A stretch of DNA of 28,783 bases, taken from contig CAYXNL010000030.1 in assembly GCA_964466455.1 (NCBI GenBank), positions 1 through 28,783 of the forward strand, given 5' to 3'. Numbering within the stretch: position 1 is the stretch's first letter; each line of letters begins with the position of its first letter. A program made the position numbers and the translations under genes. A model generated the notes under the pieces. That model saw nothing but the letters and a program-made list of their open reading frames with translations. It did not search any database and had not been told where the DNA came from. This DNA comes from S010-25 sp964466455 (lineage in GTDB: Bacteria > Pseudomonadota > Gammaproteobacteria > SZUA-229). This document shows positions 7,587 through 15,832 of the stretch, one piece after another.

Positions 7587-9257
7587 ATGAAAATCAAAGT
7601 TAGTGAACTAATCGTCCGTTATCTGGAAAAAATAGGTATTGAGACGATATTCGGTATACCTGGTGCCCATATTCTACCGGTATATGACAGCCTGTATCGC
7701 TCGACGATACAGAGCGTTCTGGTTAAGCATGAACAGGGGGCAGCATTCATGGCCGGTGGATATGCCCGCTCATCCGGTAAAATTGGTGCCTGTATCACCA
7801 CAGCCGGACCCGGTGCGACTAACCTGGTTACCGGCATTGCCAATGCCTATGCGGATAGACTACCTCTCATCGTTATTACCGGTGAAGCGCCTACCTATAT
7901 TTTTGGTAAAGGGGGGCTACAGGAAAGTTCCGGTGAGGGTGGCAGTATTGATCAGGGTAAACTATTTGAAGGCATCAGCTGTTACCATAAAATTATTGAA
8001 CGCACCGATTATCTGGCAAATATTCTGAATAATGTGTCCGGTATCCTGTTTGCAGAAATATCAGGGCCGGTCATTCTCAGTCTGCCCTTTAACATTCAAA
8101 ATGAAGAGATAGATGATGCGCTTCTTGATGAAATAAAAACACAGAAAAAAACATCCTGCGTACAGACGCAAAGCGCCAACATTGATGCCTTTGCAAGCCT
8201 GCTGATCGAAGCAAAAAAACCAGTTATCGTCTGCGGTTATGGCTGTATCAGGGCTAACGCACAAAAACAGCTACAGACACTCAGCGAACAGATGAATATT
8301 CCTGTTTGCAGCAGTTTAAAAAGCAAAGGCGTGGTGGATGAAACCTCGCCGCTCTCTCTTGGTAGTTTAGGCGTAACATCAACTGGCTATGCCTACGACT
8401 ATATTGTAAACCGCGCTGATCTAATTATTATTCTGGGTGCCGGATTTAATGAACGCACCAGTTATCTATGGAACAGGACCTTACTGAAAAACAGAAAAAT
8501 TATTCAGGTTGACCTCGATGCAAAACAGCTTGAAAAAGTCTACCTGGCTGATCTTGCTATTCATGGCGATATAAAGATAACCCTGTCCTCCCTGCTGTTA
8601 CGTTTGGAACAACAGGCAGCAGAAAAAAAAGTGCTGGAAGATATTGCGCTATTTAAACAGAAAAAAGATGCTCTGTCGGAACATAATGGAACGAAAGTTT
8701 TTAACGAAAATTTCTCACTGATTAAACATTTCTATCAGAGTCTGCATCAACACATTGACCATAATGCAATTATATTTGATGACAATATTATTTTTGCACA
8801 GAATTTTTATCCGGTTCGTTCCACCATCCAGTACCATCCAAATTCAGGTATATCATCATTAGGTCATGCAATTCCGGCAGCAATCGGTTCTCAGTTTGCA
8901 TTACCCAGAAATACCTTTGCGATTATTGGTGATGGAGGGTTTCAGATGTGCTGTATGGAATTAATGACAGCCGTTAATTACGACATTCCGTTAAATATTA
9001 TTTTATTTAATAATAATACGATGGGGCTGATCCGAAAAAATCAGCAGCAGACCTATCATAAACGTTTTATAAATTGTGATTTTATTAACCCGGATTACAG
9101 ACTACTGGCACAATCATTCGGTATTCATTACTATAAAATAAATAATAAGCAGGATATTCACCAGCTATTCAACCATGCTGATCTAACACAAACAATCAAT
9201 ATTATCGAAATTCCGCTGGATAAAGATGCCCTGCCAAACTATTCATCCAGACGCTAA
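7587..9257 (+). CDS. Acetolactate-synthase-like ThDP-dependent enzyme
   Basis: 556 aa with the three-domain layout of the family. The N-terminal pyrimidine-binding domain has GIPGAHILPVYD and the catalytic Glu49 in KHEQGAAFMAGGYAR. The middle domain has LGAGFNERTS, which resembles the LGARFDDR stretch of FAD-containing acetolactate synthases. The C-terminal domain has the ThDP/Mg motif GDGGF (Asp449) ending in NNN near 475-477. No small regulatory subunit (ilvN/ilvH) lies nearby, and a glycosyltransferase-like and a sulfotransferase-like gene follow, so ordinary branched-chain amino acid synthesis is unlikely. ALS-like enzymes such as YerE attach two-carbon units to keto-sugars in O-antigen clusters, which is one possible model. 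The gene is A/T-rich compared with the flanking housekeeping genes. No Shine-Dalgarno is visible before the ATG. Confidence 0.85.
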   Translation: MKIKVSELIVRYLEKIGIETIFGIPGAHILPVYDSLYRSTIQSVLVKHEQGAAFMAGGYARSSGKIGACITTAGPGATNLVTGIANAYADRLPLIVITGEAPTYIFGKGGLQESSGEGGSIDQGKLFEGISCYHKIIERTDYLANILNNVSGILFAEISGPVILSLPFNIQNEEIDDALLDEIKTQKKTSCVQTQSANIDAFASLLIEAKKPVIVCGYGCIRANAQKQLQTLSEQMNIPVCSSLKSKGVVDETSPLSLGSLGVTSTGYAYDYIVNRADLIIILGAGFNERTSYLWNRTLLKNRKIIQVDLDAKQLEKVYLADLAIHGDIKITLSSLLLRLEQQAAEKKVLEDIALFKQKKDALSEHNGTKVFNENFSLIKHFYQSLHQHIDHNAIIFDDNIIFAQNFYPVRSTIQYHPNSGISSLGHAIPAAIGSQFALPRNTFAIIGDGGFQMCCMELMTAVNYDIPLNIILFNNNTMGLIRKNQQQTYHKRFINCDFINPDYRLLAQSFGIHYYKINNKQDIHQLFNHADLTQTINIIEIPLDKDALPNYSSRR

Positions 9258-9268
9258 GTATAACCGGT

Positions 9269-11092
9269 ATGACAATAAACGCTCCACTATTCACCCAGCA
9301 TGACGACTATAGTTACTTTAAGCAGTCATTAAACACTGGCGTTGATAAAAGGCAGATCCAGCAGCAAATACGTAAACAAATAGGGGTAGAGGAACAAAAA
9401 TTACAGTGTCTGGAATCAAAATTATATCAGCATAAAAATATTGATAAACCATTACTGCATCAGTATCAGATTTCATACCGGCAGACTGAATCCCTTTATG
9501 AGCTATTAGCTGATGATGAACGCCATCATTTTTATATTATTATTCCCGTTGCCGACAGACCACAACACCTGCGCCAATGTCTGTATAGTTTGTATAAACT
9601 CTGTCGACTTTATCTTTATGGCGGTTATCAAAATGGACAATTTAAAAAAATTCACGTTATTATTGCTGATGACTCGGCAACAGAAAAAAACATTAAGAAA
9701 AATCAGCAACTGGTTGAAGAATTTAATCACAGGGGACTGGACAGCGAATATTTTGGTCTGCAGGAACAGATAGCATTAATAACAGCATTGGATAAAGGTA
9801 AACAGCAGCAACTAAAACGGATACTGGGCAATATTGAAGCACCATTATCAATCAATAATTTTTCACATAAAGGTGCATCAATTACCCGCAATATTACCTA
9901 CCTTCAGCTAAATAAAATTCAACATTCACGCCCTGATGAAAAAAAATTATTCTACTTTATTGATAGTGATCAACAATTCTGTATTAATACACAGGAAGAC
10001 CCGAATATTTATGCCATCAATTATTTTCACCATCTGAATGCCATATTCACTTCCCAGAGTGTCGATATTCTAACCGGAAAAGTTGTTGGTGATCCACCCG
10101 TCTCCCCCGCTGTTATGGCAGCCAGATTTCAGGATGATGTTATTCATTTTATTCAATCCATCTCTGCATTATCCCCTCAGGAAGACTGTCAGTTTCATGG
10201 CAAATGGAACAAAAACACTCATGATGCGGCTTACCATGACATGTCTGCATTGTTTGGTTTTAAAGATAATCCATCCACATTTGACTATCACTGTACATTG
10301 CAGGGAAAACATTCCAATGCAGACTGTCTGGAACACTTCAGCAAACAGATAAATGGATTTTTTTACGGTGAGCATCTCACCCGCGAAACCTGTTTTCAAT
10401 ATGAATCATCATTTTTATCCACCCAACCGGCACGCACTCTTTATACCGGTAATTACATTTTTCGACCGCAGGGACTGGCGTTTTTTATCGGCTTTGCAAG
10501 CCTGAAACTGCGCATGGCGGGGCCTTCAATGGGTCGCATTCTAAAAGAGCGAATCGGCAACCATTTTGTCTCAGCAAATTTACCTATGTTACATACACGT
10601 ACGGTCAACGCATCTGCCTGTGCCGAATTTCGTTCCGGCGTTGATAATTCTGACATAACCATAGACCTGTCTGAAGAATTTATAAAACAGTATCTTGGCG
10701 ATATTATGCTATTTACTATTGAAGATTTATGTACCCACGGTTTTCCAGATAATACTGACTACCAGCACTTTCTGTCACAGTCACTACGGCAAACGGCCAG
10801 TATGATTCAGCATCAGTACATTGAAAAACACCAGCATATTATGAAAAAAACAGAGCAGTTAACACATATTATTCATAGCGACAATCCGATGCTAAATACT
10901 CTACGCAGGAAAGATGGCGCATTTAATCAACTGGAACGATTTATCGAAAATATTATCTTTAATTTCGGTAGCGATGCCCGCGCCTATAAGTTTATTACCT
11001 CAAACACGTGGCAGCTTACTTTTATTGAAGAGGCTATTCTCAATTACACTACCGACAGGGAAAGCTGGTCCTGCATATTACAAAAGCTCTGA
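9269..11092 (+). CDS. GT-A-like glycosyltransferase, large, function unknown
   Basis: 607 aa, starting 11 nt after the ThDP enzyme. After about 85 residues of polar, helical N-terminus (possibly coiled coil at 26-60) there is a family-2-like nucleotide-sugar fold: FYIIIPVADRPQHLRQCLYSL at 88-108, IHVIIADDS at 128-136, and a DxD-like IDSDQQF at 231-237. TGKVVGDPPVSP follows at 269-280, and a later GPSMGRILKERI / LPMLHTR segment near 424-445 resembles the acceptor-side end of GT2 enzymes. There is no signal peptide or membrane helix, so it is cytosolic or peripheral. It is roughly twice the size of a simple GT2 domain, and the C-terminal 150 residues match nothing I recognise. Its stop overlaps the next start by one base (TGATG). 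It is strongly A/T-rich, which suggests acquisition by transfer. Confidence 0.6.
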   Translation: MTINAPLFTQHDDYSYFKQSLNTGVDKRQIQQQIRKQIGVEEQKLQCLESKLYQHKNIDKPLLHQYQISYRQTESLYELLADDERHHFYIIIPVADRPQHLRQCLYSLYKLCRLYLYGGYQNGQFKKIHVIIADDSATEKNIKKNQQLVEEFNHRGLDSEYFGLQEQIALITALDKGKQQQLKRILGNIEAPLSINNFSHKGASITRNITYLQLNKIQHSRPDEKKLFYFIDSDQQFCINTQEDPNIYAINYFHHLNAIFTSQSVDILTGKVVGDPPVSPAVMAARFQDDVIHFIQSISALSPQEDCQFHGKWNKNTHDAAYHDMSALFGFKDNPSTFDYHCTLQGKHSNADCLEHFSKQINGFFYGEHLTRETCFQYESSFLSTQPARTLYTGNYIFRPQGLAFFIGFASLKLRMAGPSMGRILKERIGNHFVSANLPMLHTRTVNASACAEFRSGVDNSDITIDLSEEFIKQYLGDIMLFTIEDLCTHGFPDNTDYQHFLSQSLRQTASMIQHQYIEKHQHIMKKTEQLTHIIHSDNPMLNTLRRKDGAFNQLERFIENIIFNFGSDARAYKFITSNTWQLTFIEEAILNYTTDRESWSCILQKL

Positions 11093-11622
11093 TGAATATA
11101 TTTATATTAAATACCGGACGTTGCGGTTCAACAACTTTTATCAAGGCCTGTCAGTATATAGATAATTATAGTGCGGCACATGAATCAAGAATTCATTACA
11201 CTGGTGTTGAACGTCTCAACTATTCAAAACAACACATAGAGGCGGATAATCGCCTGTCGTGGATACTGGGTCGGCTTGATCGGGTTTACGGTAATAATGC
11301 TTTTTATGTTCACCTAAAGCGGGACATAGAAAAGACCACAGCAAGTTTTGTAAAACGCAGTAATTTTGGTATTATGAAGGCTTATCGTGAAGGGGTACTA
11401 ATGTTGGACGATAATTCTCTGTCTCAGCAGAAGATTGCAGCAGATTATCTGCTTACTGTTGAAGCAAATATCAACTGCTTTCTGAAAGATAAAACCAGCA
11501 CAATGACTATATCACTGAAAAATATAGACCACGATTTCCAGCTCTTCTGGGAAAGAATTCATGCAGGCGGTGATTTAAAATCTGCCCTGAAAACTCTGCA
11601 TACCCGATACAATGTCTCATAA
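11092..11622 (+). CDS. Small sulfotransferase-like protein
   Basis: 176 aa. The N-terminus FILNTGRCGSTTFIKAC (4-20) matches the 5'-phosphosulfate-binding loop of PAPS-dependent sulfotransferases (the RxGST type, here Arg10-Cys-Gly-Ser-Thr14). YVHLKRD with Arg77, then Ser85, fits the 3'-phosphate-binding segment. HESR and EADNRLSWILGRLDR look conserved in a group of short bacterial sulfotransferase-like proteins. It is shorter than typical enzymes (250-300 aa), so the acceptor-binding part is small, or the donor may differ. The start overlaps the stop of the glycosyltransferase-like gene, so the three genes form one operon. The last six bases overlap tail-to-tail with the convergent methyltransferase gene. 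Family membership is fairly sure; the substrate is unknown. Confidence 0.65.
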   Translation: MNIFILNTGRCGSTTFIKACQYIDNYSAAHESRIHYTGVERLNYSKQHIEADNRLSWILGRLDRVYGNNAFYVHLKRDIEKTTASFVKRSNFGIMKAYREGVLMLDDNSLSQQKIAADYLLTVEANINCFLKDKTSTMTISLKNIDHDFQLFWERIHAGGDLKSALKTLHTRYNVS

Positions 11623-12249
11623 ACTGAGAACGGCACAGCCGCGTTGTGTTTTATAATATAAATACAGAAAGGAAGGAAACTGCTGTAACCAGCGTATTAC
11701 CAGTTGTTTTTCATCTTCACGCGCAGCATCATCAAGAAAAACAACCACGTCATCAGACAATATTGATTGCAATAATGGCAGAGCAGGATAACGGGATTGT
11801 GGTTGAATAAAGCCGGGCGGCCCGTCAATGACCAGCATATCAACAGATTCTGTTAAAACTGCCAGCTTTTTTTGATCATACCATTGATATAAATTACTAC
11901 CGGTAACCGATTTTACTAATGGAGCATGCAGTACCGTGGCATGTTCTGCAAGACTCAACTTTTCAAGCTCCGATTGTGTTTTAGCTGCATAGTCTTCACC
12001 GTTTTCCAGGCTATAAACATGCCCGCAACCGTTGATTGCGCAGCAACGGGCAAGCACCAGGGTTGTTAAACCACTACTACACTCAAGAATCGTTGCAGGT
12101 TTTTCAGCCAGACAATAATCAATAAGCATAGAAATAAAGTCAGCCGCTGCAGACCAGTTTTCCATATAGGGAAGCGCCTTTTTCAACCCCAGTTTTCGGC
12201 AAATCCCTACGTAGGGTGATTGCTGCCGTTTTGCCTCAGTTGTTGCCAT
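11617..12249 (-). CDS. Class I SAM-dependent methyltransferase-like protein
   Basis: 210 aa. Motif I is ILECSSGLTTLVLARC (near 74-89), with an acidic position in VYSLENG at the end of strand 2 and LVIDGPPG near 148-155 as the motif IV region. The next segment, VVVFLDDA, resembles the Methyltransf_24-type fold. It is the last gene downstream of the TRAP transporter genes and the 129-aa unknown, with a 46-nt gap. Its stop overlaps the convergent sulfotransferase-like gene. The substrate is unknown; it could act on the product of either neighbouring cluster, but nothing in the sequence decides this. Confidence 0.7.
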   Translation of the reverse strand: MATTEAKRQQSPYVGICRKLGLKKALPYMENWSAAADFISMLIDYCLAEKPATILECSSGLTTLVLARCCAINGCGHVYSLENGEDYAAKTQSELEKLSLAEHATVLHAPLVKSVTGSNLYQWYDQKKLAVLTESVDMLVIDGPPGFIQPQSRYPALPLLQSILSDDVVVFLDDAAREDEKQLVIRWLQQFPSFLYLYYKTQRGCAVLSL

Positions 12250-12295
12250 TTATACCGTTTTATTTATTGGATGTACGAGGGAAGCTGTCCTGGGC

Positions 12296-12685
12296 TTATT
12301 CGTCAGACAGCGTAAGATAACCACGGTTAAGCGCATGTTGCATAGCGACAAATCCTTCTATTGCTTCTTCATACATAGTCCGTAGGCCGCGTAAAATTGA
12401 AATATCCTTAGCACTGATATCATCGGTACTTTGCAATTCTATTATCTTGTGCAGATACTTTGCACGCAATCTTGCCACGGTCGTAGCAACATTAACAAAA
12501 GAATCTTTTGAGACATCACCGACTATTTCAGAAATTTTCTCACTGTTTATCACCTTGATAATATGCTCAAGTTCCTGAAAAAGACGACGAATTTCGGCAT
12601 TATCAGAGGTTATTTCAAAATGTTCACTTGCCATACCATCACCTGTATATTTTTTAACACTTGTACGTGAAAGACTTATTGCCAT
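12296..12685 (-). CDS. Unknown helical protein downstream of dctM
   Basis: 129 aa from the ATG at 12685. A TTG three codons upstream extends the frame, but GAGAGGA sits at proper spacing (about 9 nt) only for this ATG. The next Met (MASEHFE) is a further alternative. I do not recognise a family. The protein is polar, predicted mostly helical, without signal peptide or membrane helix, and acidic at both ends of the MASEHFE...LTLSDE core. It has no cysteines and no obvious catalytic motif. It begins about 47 nt after the dctM stop and is followed by the methyltransferase gene, so it is probably co-transcribed with the transporter. It could be a cytosolic accessory or regulatory partner. Confidence 0.65.
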   Translation of the reverse strand: MAISLSRTSVKKYTGDGMASEHFEITSDNAEIRRLFQELEHIIKVINSEKISEIVGDVSKDSFVNVATTVARLRAKYLHKIIELQSTDDISAKDISILRGLRTMYEEAIEGFVAMQHALNRGYLTLSDE

Positions 12686-12732
12686 TAGAATCAATCCTCT
12701 CGATGGAGACCATCGCTATTTAGCAGCACAGA

Positions 12733-14007
12733 CTACTTAATGAGCATTAGGCTTAATGCCGGCCAGTAGGTAATGATTAGTACCGCAATAAAGAGTATAA
12801 CCATATATGGCAGACTTGCCATGTAAAGCTCGGTAACCGGTTTATTAAACCGGTAACTGGCAATAAACAGATTCATTCCCACTGGCGGAGTAAAATAACC
12901 AATCTGCATATTAGCCAGAAAAATAATACCGAAGTGTATTGGATTAATACCATACCCAACGGCAATTGGCAACATTAACGGCACAATAATAACCAGAGCG
13001 GAAAATATATCCAGTATCATCCCCAGCAGCAATAGAAAGATATTGAGCAGCATCAAAAAGGTCATTTTACTATCCACATGACTGCGTACAAAGGCAAATA
13101 ATTTGTTAGGGACTTCTGCATCAATCAGATAATTGGTTGAGGCCAGAGATACCGCCAGAATAATCAATACACCACCAACAAGCACCATTGACTCACGCAT
13201 AATGGATGGTAGTTTTATTAAGGGTACCTCGCGGAGAATAAATACTTCAACAACAAGCACATATAATACTGCAACGGCTGCCGCTTCCGAGACAGCAAAA
13301 TAGCCACCATAAATACCGCCAATTAAAAATACCGGTAATGGAATTTCCCAGATAGACTCACGCAACGCGGCAAATAGTTCACGAAGATTAAACCGGCTGG
13401 TTGGTATATCATCGTGAATGCTACGGTAGACACTCCAGGCAACCAGCAGAATCAGCATCACCAGCCCAGGAAGTAGGCCAGCAAGAAATAAATCATCAAT
13501 CGACACCGGAGTACCGAGATTCATCTGTTGCGCAATCACGCCATAAAGAATCAGCGCAATAGAGGGTGGAAACAACAAACCCAGGCTACCGGATGATGTA
13601 ATTAATCCCAGATTAAATCGCTCAGCATAACCGGCCTGTTTCATTGCCGGATAAAGAATCGCACCCAGTGCGATAATTGTCGCACCAGAAGCACCGGTAA
13701 GTGCAGTAAAAAAAGCGCAGGCAAACAGGGAAACAATGGCCAGCCCGCCGGGAAGCCAGCCAAGTAAAGCATTTGTTATACGTACCAGACGGGCAGATGC
13801 CTGACTTTCACCAAGCACATAGCCTGCCAGAGTAAATAATGGAATAGCAAGTAATATTGGTGTATCAACAATACGATAGATTTCAATTGCAATGACGGAT
13901 AGATCAATCCCTTCACTATGAAAACCGATAAGCGCACTGCTGGCGATAATAATAAATAAAGGGGCACCCAGTATTACCAGCAGAGCGATAATAATGAAGG
14001 AGATCAT
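12733..14007 (-). CDS. dctM: TRAP transporter large permease subunit DctM
   Basis: 424 aa, the usual DctM length. It is strongly hydrophobic with about 11-12 membrane helices. Conserved family segments include PLFTLAGYVLGES, FFTALTGASGATIIALGAILYPAMKQAGY, LITSSGSLGLLFPPSIALILYG and FGIIFLANMQIGYFTPPVGMN. It forms the sodium-coupled translocation subunit of a tripartite periplasmic importer in the inner membrane. Its ATG overlaps the dctQ stop (ATGA, 4 bp), so both membrane subunits are translated together. The dctP and tatT genes lie upstream on the same strand. Confidence 0.95.
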   Translation of the reverse strand: MISFIIIALLVILGAPLFIIIASSALIGFHSEGIDLSVIAIEIYRIVDTPILLAIPLFTLAGYVLGESQASARLVRITNALLGWLPGGLAIVSLFACAFFTALTGASGATIIALGAILYPAMKQAGYAERFNLGLITSSGSLGLLFPPSIALILYGVIAQQMNLGTPVSIDDLFLAGLLPGLVMLILLVAWSVYRSIHDDIPTSRFNLRELFAALRESIWEIPLPVFLIGGIYGGYFAVSEAAAVAVLYVLVVEVFILREVPLIKLPSIMRESMVLVGGVLIILAVSLASTNYLIDAEVPNKLFAFVRSHVDSKMTFLMLLNIFLLLLGMILDIFSALVIIVPLMLPIAVGYGINPIHFGIIFLANMQIGYFTPPVGMNLFIASYRFNKPVTELYMASLPYMVILFIAVLIITYWPALSLMLIK

Positions 14008-14486
14008 GAGCGAGCAGGTTGATGTTCAGTGTTAACCGGGAAGAAAAATAACAATATATAACGTAACGCAATAAGAAAAAACCCAATGGGGATAATAGAT
14101 GCCGTTAACCAGCTTGGTATATTCGCAAAAGCAATGTCATGGTATTCGTATTCGCTGTAAACAAAACGTGTACCATGCCAGGCAATTAACAGACAGATGG
14201 CGGCCGTTATCACATAGACCAGACGCTGTAGCAGGGGTGCATATCTAACTGGAAAATAGCGGGAAAAAATATCAATACGAATATGGTTGTCTGTACGCGC
14301 AGCGACCATTGCGCCAACCATTGCAATCCATAAAACAAGTACACGGAGCAAGGGGTCAATCCATTCGATGCCCTCACCGAAAAAATTTCGGAAGGCAATT
14401 TGTAATACAGCGAGAATAATCATTGAAGACAGAATAAGTACCAGCAGACTATCCTCAAACTTATTTATTATTCGAATAAATTTCAT
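14004..14486 (-). CDS. dctQ: TRAP transporter small permease subunit DctQ
   Basis: 160 aa with four predicted membrane helices at about 13-34, 46-66, 88-108 and 125-150, the standard DctQ topology. FRNFFGEGIEWIDPLLRVLVLWIAMVGA followed by HIRID is typical of the family. It pairs with DctM in the inner membrane. The start codon lies only 4 bp from the edge of a MITE-like insertion, so the bases that should hold the ribosome binding site come from the element. Only a weak AGAGA is seen there, which may lower translation or separate dctQM expression from dctP. Confidence 0.9.
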   Translation of the reverse strand: MKFIRIINKFEDSLLVLILSSMIILAVLQIAFRNFFGEGIEWIDPLLRVLVLWIAMVGAMVAARTDNHIRIDIFSRYFPVRYAPLLQRLVYVITAAICLLIAWHGTRFVYSEYEYHDIAFANIPSWLTASIIPIGFFLIALRYILLFFFPVNTEHQPARS

Positions 14487-14490
14487 CTAT

Positions 14491-14652
14491 GGGATCTCTG
14501 ATTAATTCTGGACGAAGTAGATTGCGATCTAAAATGTTCAGATTCAAGACACAAATCGCAGGTAATAATAGCTGGCTATTGCGAAGATTTGCAACGCAGA
14601 AGCTGGACATTTCAGGCGTAAGATACGAGTTCATGAATTAATCAGCGATTCT
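14491..14652. mobile_element. MITE-like element with terminal inverted repeats
   Basis: A 162-bp non-coding element. The left end GGGATCTCTGATTAATTC and the inverted right end AGAATCGCTGATTAATTC match at 15 of 18 positions. The match continues inward at lower identity across nearly the whole element (AAATGT-CAG-TTC, CAAATC), so it is one long imperfect palindrome. CTAT occurs directly at both borders (14487-14490 and 14653-14656), a plausible 4-bp target duplication. It contains no ORF. It sits between dctP and dctQ. The end sequence resembles those of some IS5-superfamily elements, but this assignment is from memory. Confidence 0.72.
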
Positions 14653-14701
14653 CTATATTTTTAACAGGAGAAAACCGGCATTACCCATAGAAAATCGACT
14701 C

Positions 14702-15697
14702 TCAATGTGCCATAATTTTTTCATATAATGCTTTATTGAAATGGTGTTTCTGATACATTTCCTGTCTGACTTTTTCACCAATTTCATCCCATTTTTTAAG
14801 TTGATCTTTTGATAGTGAAATAAATTTTATGCCCTGATTTTTTAATGCCTGTCGCGCATTAATACTGTCACGCACATTATGTTTGTCAATACGTTTATAT
14901 ACGTTTCCCATAACCTCACGCACCGTTGCCTGATCCGCTTCACTCAGACGATCAAATGATTTTTTATCAATAATCATTGCCGCAATCAGATAAGTTAAAG
15001 GTAAGTCAACCACATATTTAATTCCGGTATGCCATTGTAATGCCAGCGCACCAATCGGAGAAGTAATAATGGTATCAATCAACTTTGTCTGTAAGCCAGT
15101 CAGTACATCAGATAACGGCAGACTGACTGGTGAAATCCCGGCCTGTTCATAAACATCATAACCAACCTCATTTCCTTCCGGCACCCAGGGTTTTAATGTT
15201 TTCAGGGTTTTTATGCTGTCTATCGGATACTTTGACATCATATAGGTGAAACCACCTGTAGCGATACCAAAACTGACAAAACCATGTTTCTCCAGCCCCT
15301 GTAATAACAGGTGATCTGTTTTAGCCCTTACTTTTTCGGATTCTTTCAGTGAGCTGAATACAAATGGCAGACCATAAATAGTTACATCTTTATTGATTTT
15401 TTCCAGGGTACCGTTTGTTACCGCGCTACCCTGCAACTGATGAATACGAATCTTGCGCATAACACTATCATCATTTCCCATAACCCCGCCGGGGTAAAAT
15501 TTAAATTTTACTCTACCCTGGGTTTTCTCTCTAATTTCTTTTGCACCCGCACGCATCTGCTTCATCCAGTAGGTACCATCGGGAGAGATCGTCGCTATCT
15601 TAAATGTAGTTGCTGATGAAACAGGAGAAAACAGAGTTAACATTAACAACGTCAACAGCCCTGTAATAGAGGTCGTCATTTTTTTATTCATATTCAT
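14702..15697 (-). CDS. dctP: TRAP transporter substrate-binding protein DctP
   Basis: 331 aa with a Sec signal peptide (basic MNMNKKM, hydrophobic core, cleavage near SSA/TTF at residue 28-30). The mature protein starts FKIATISPDGTYWMKQMRAGAKEI, and the later FKFYPGGVMGND...MRKI and GLQTKLIDTIITSP segments are typical of the DctP family. It captures an organic anion in the periplasm and hands it to DctQM. It lies between the tatT-type lipoprotein gene upstream and the permease genes downstream, separated from dctQ by the MITE-like insertion. The conserved binding-site arginine of carboxylate-specific members cannot be placed with certainty, so the ligand is open. Confidence 0.93.
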   Translation of the reverse strand: MNMNKKMTTSITGLLTLLMLTLFSPVSSATTFKIATISPDGTYWMKQMRAGAKEIREKTQGRVKFKFYPGGVMGNDDSVMRKIRIHQLQGSAVTNGTLEKINKDVTIYGLPFVFSSLKESEKVRAKTDHLLLQGLEKHGFVSFGIATGGFTYMMSKYPIDSIKTLKTLKPWVPEGNEVGYDVYEQAGISPVSLPLSDVLTGLQTKLIDTIITSPIGALALQWHTGIKYVVDLPLTYLIAAMIIDKKSFDRLSEADQATVREVMGNVYKRIDKHNVRDSINARQALKNQGIKFISLSKDQLKKWDEIGEKVRQEMYQKHHFNKALYEKIMAH

Positions 15698-15735
15698 TAT
15701 TTCTACTCATTCTCTAGCTAGGAACCTGTCCGAGA

Positions 15736-15767
15736 GGAATCTCTGATTAAGTCGTAAATCAGAGTTT
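15736..15767. repeat. Terminal-repeat remnant related to the MITE
   Basis: GGAATCTCTGATTAA matches the MITE ends at 14491 and 14652 (each end differs by one or two bases), and 7 bp later comes the inverted AATCAGAG. The result is a hairpin CTCTGATT-7 nt-AATCAGAG in the gap between tatT and dctP. It may be two element ends left after internal deletion. Confidence 0.4.
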
Positions 15768-15781
15768 ATAATAAACTATCG

Positions 15782-15832
15782 GCCGCAAGCAGATGGGGTA
15801 TTCTTATCATGACATTACAGCAAGATTAAAAA
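15782..15832. repeat. Non-coding repeat, copy B
   Basis: Shares the ordered blocks CCGCAAGC, TGGGGTA and AGCAAGAT-AAAAA with the sequence at 7441-7494, with about 18 bp of unrelated sequence between the last two. It overlaps the stop codon of the tatT gene. Confidence 0.4.
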
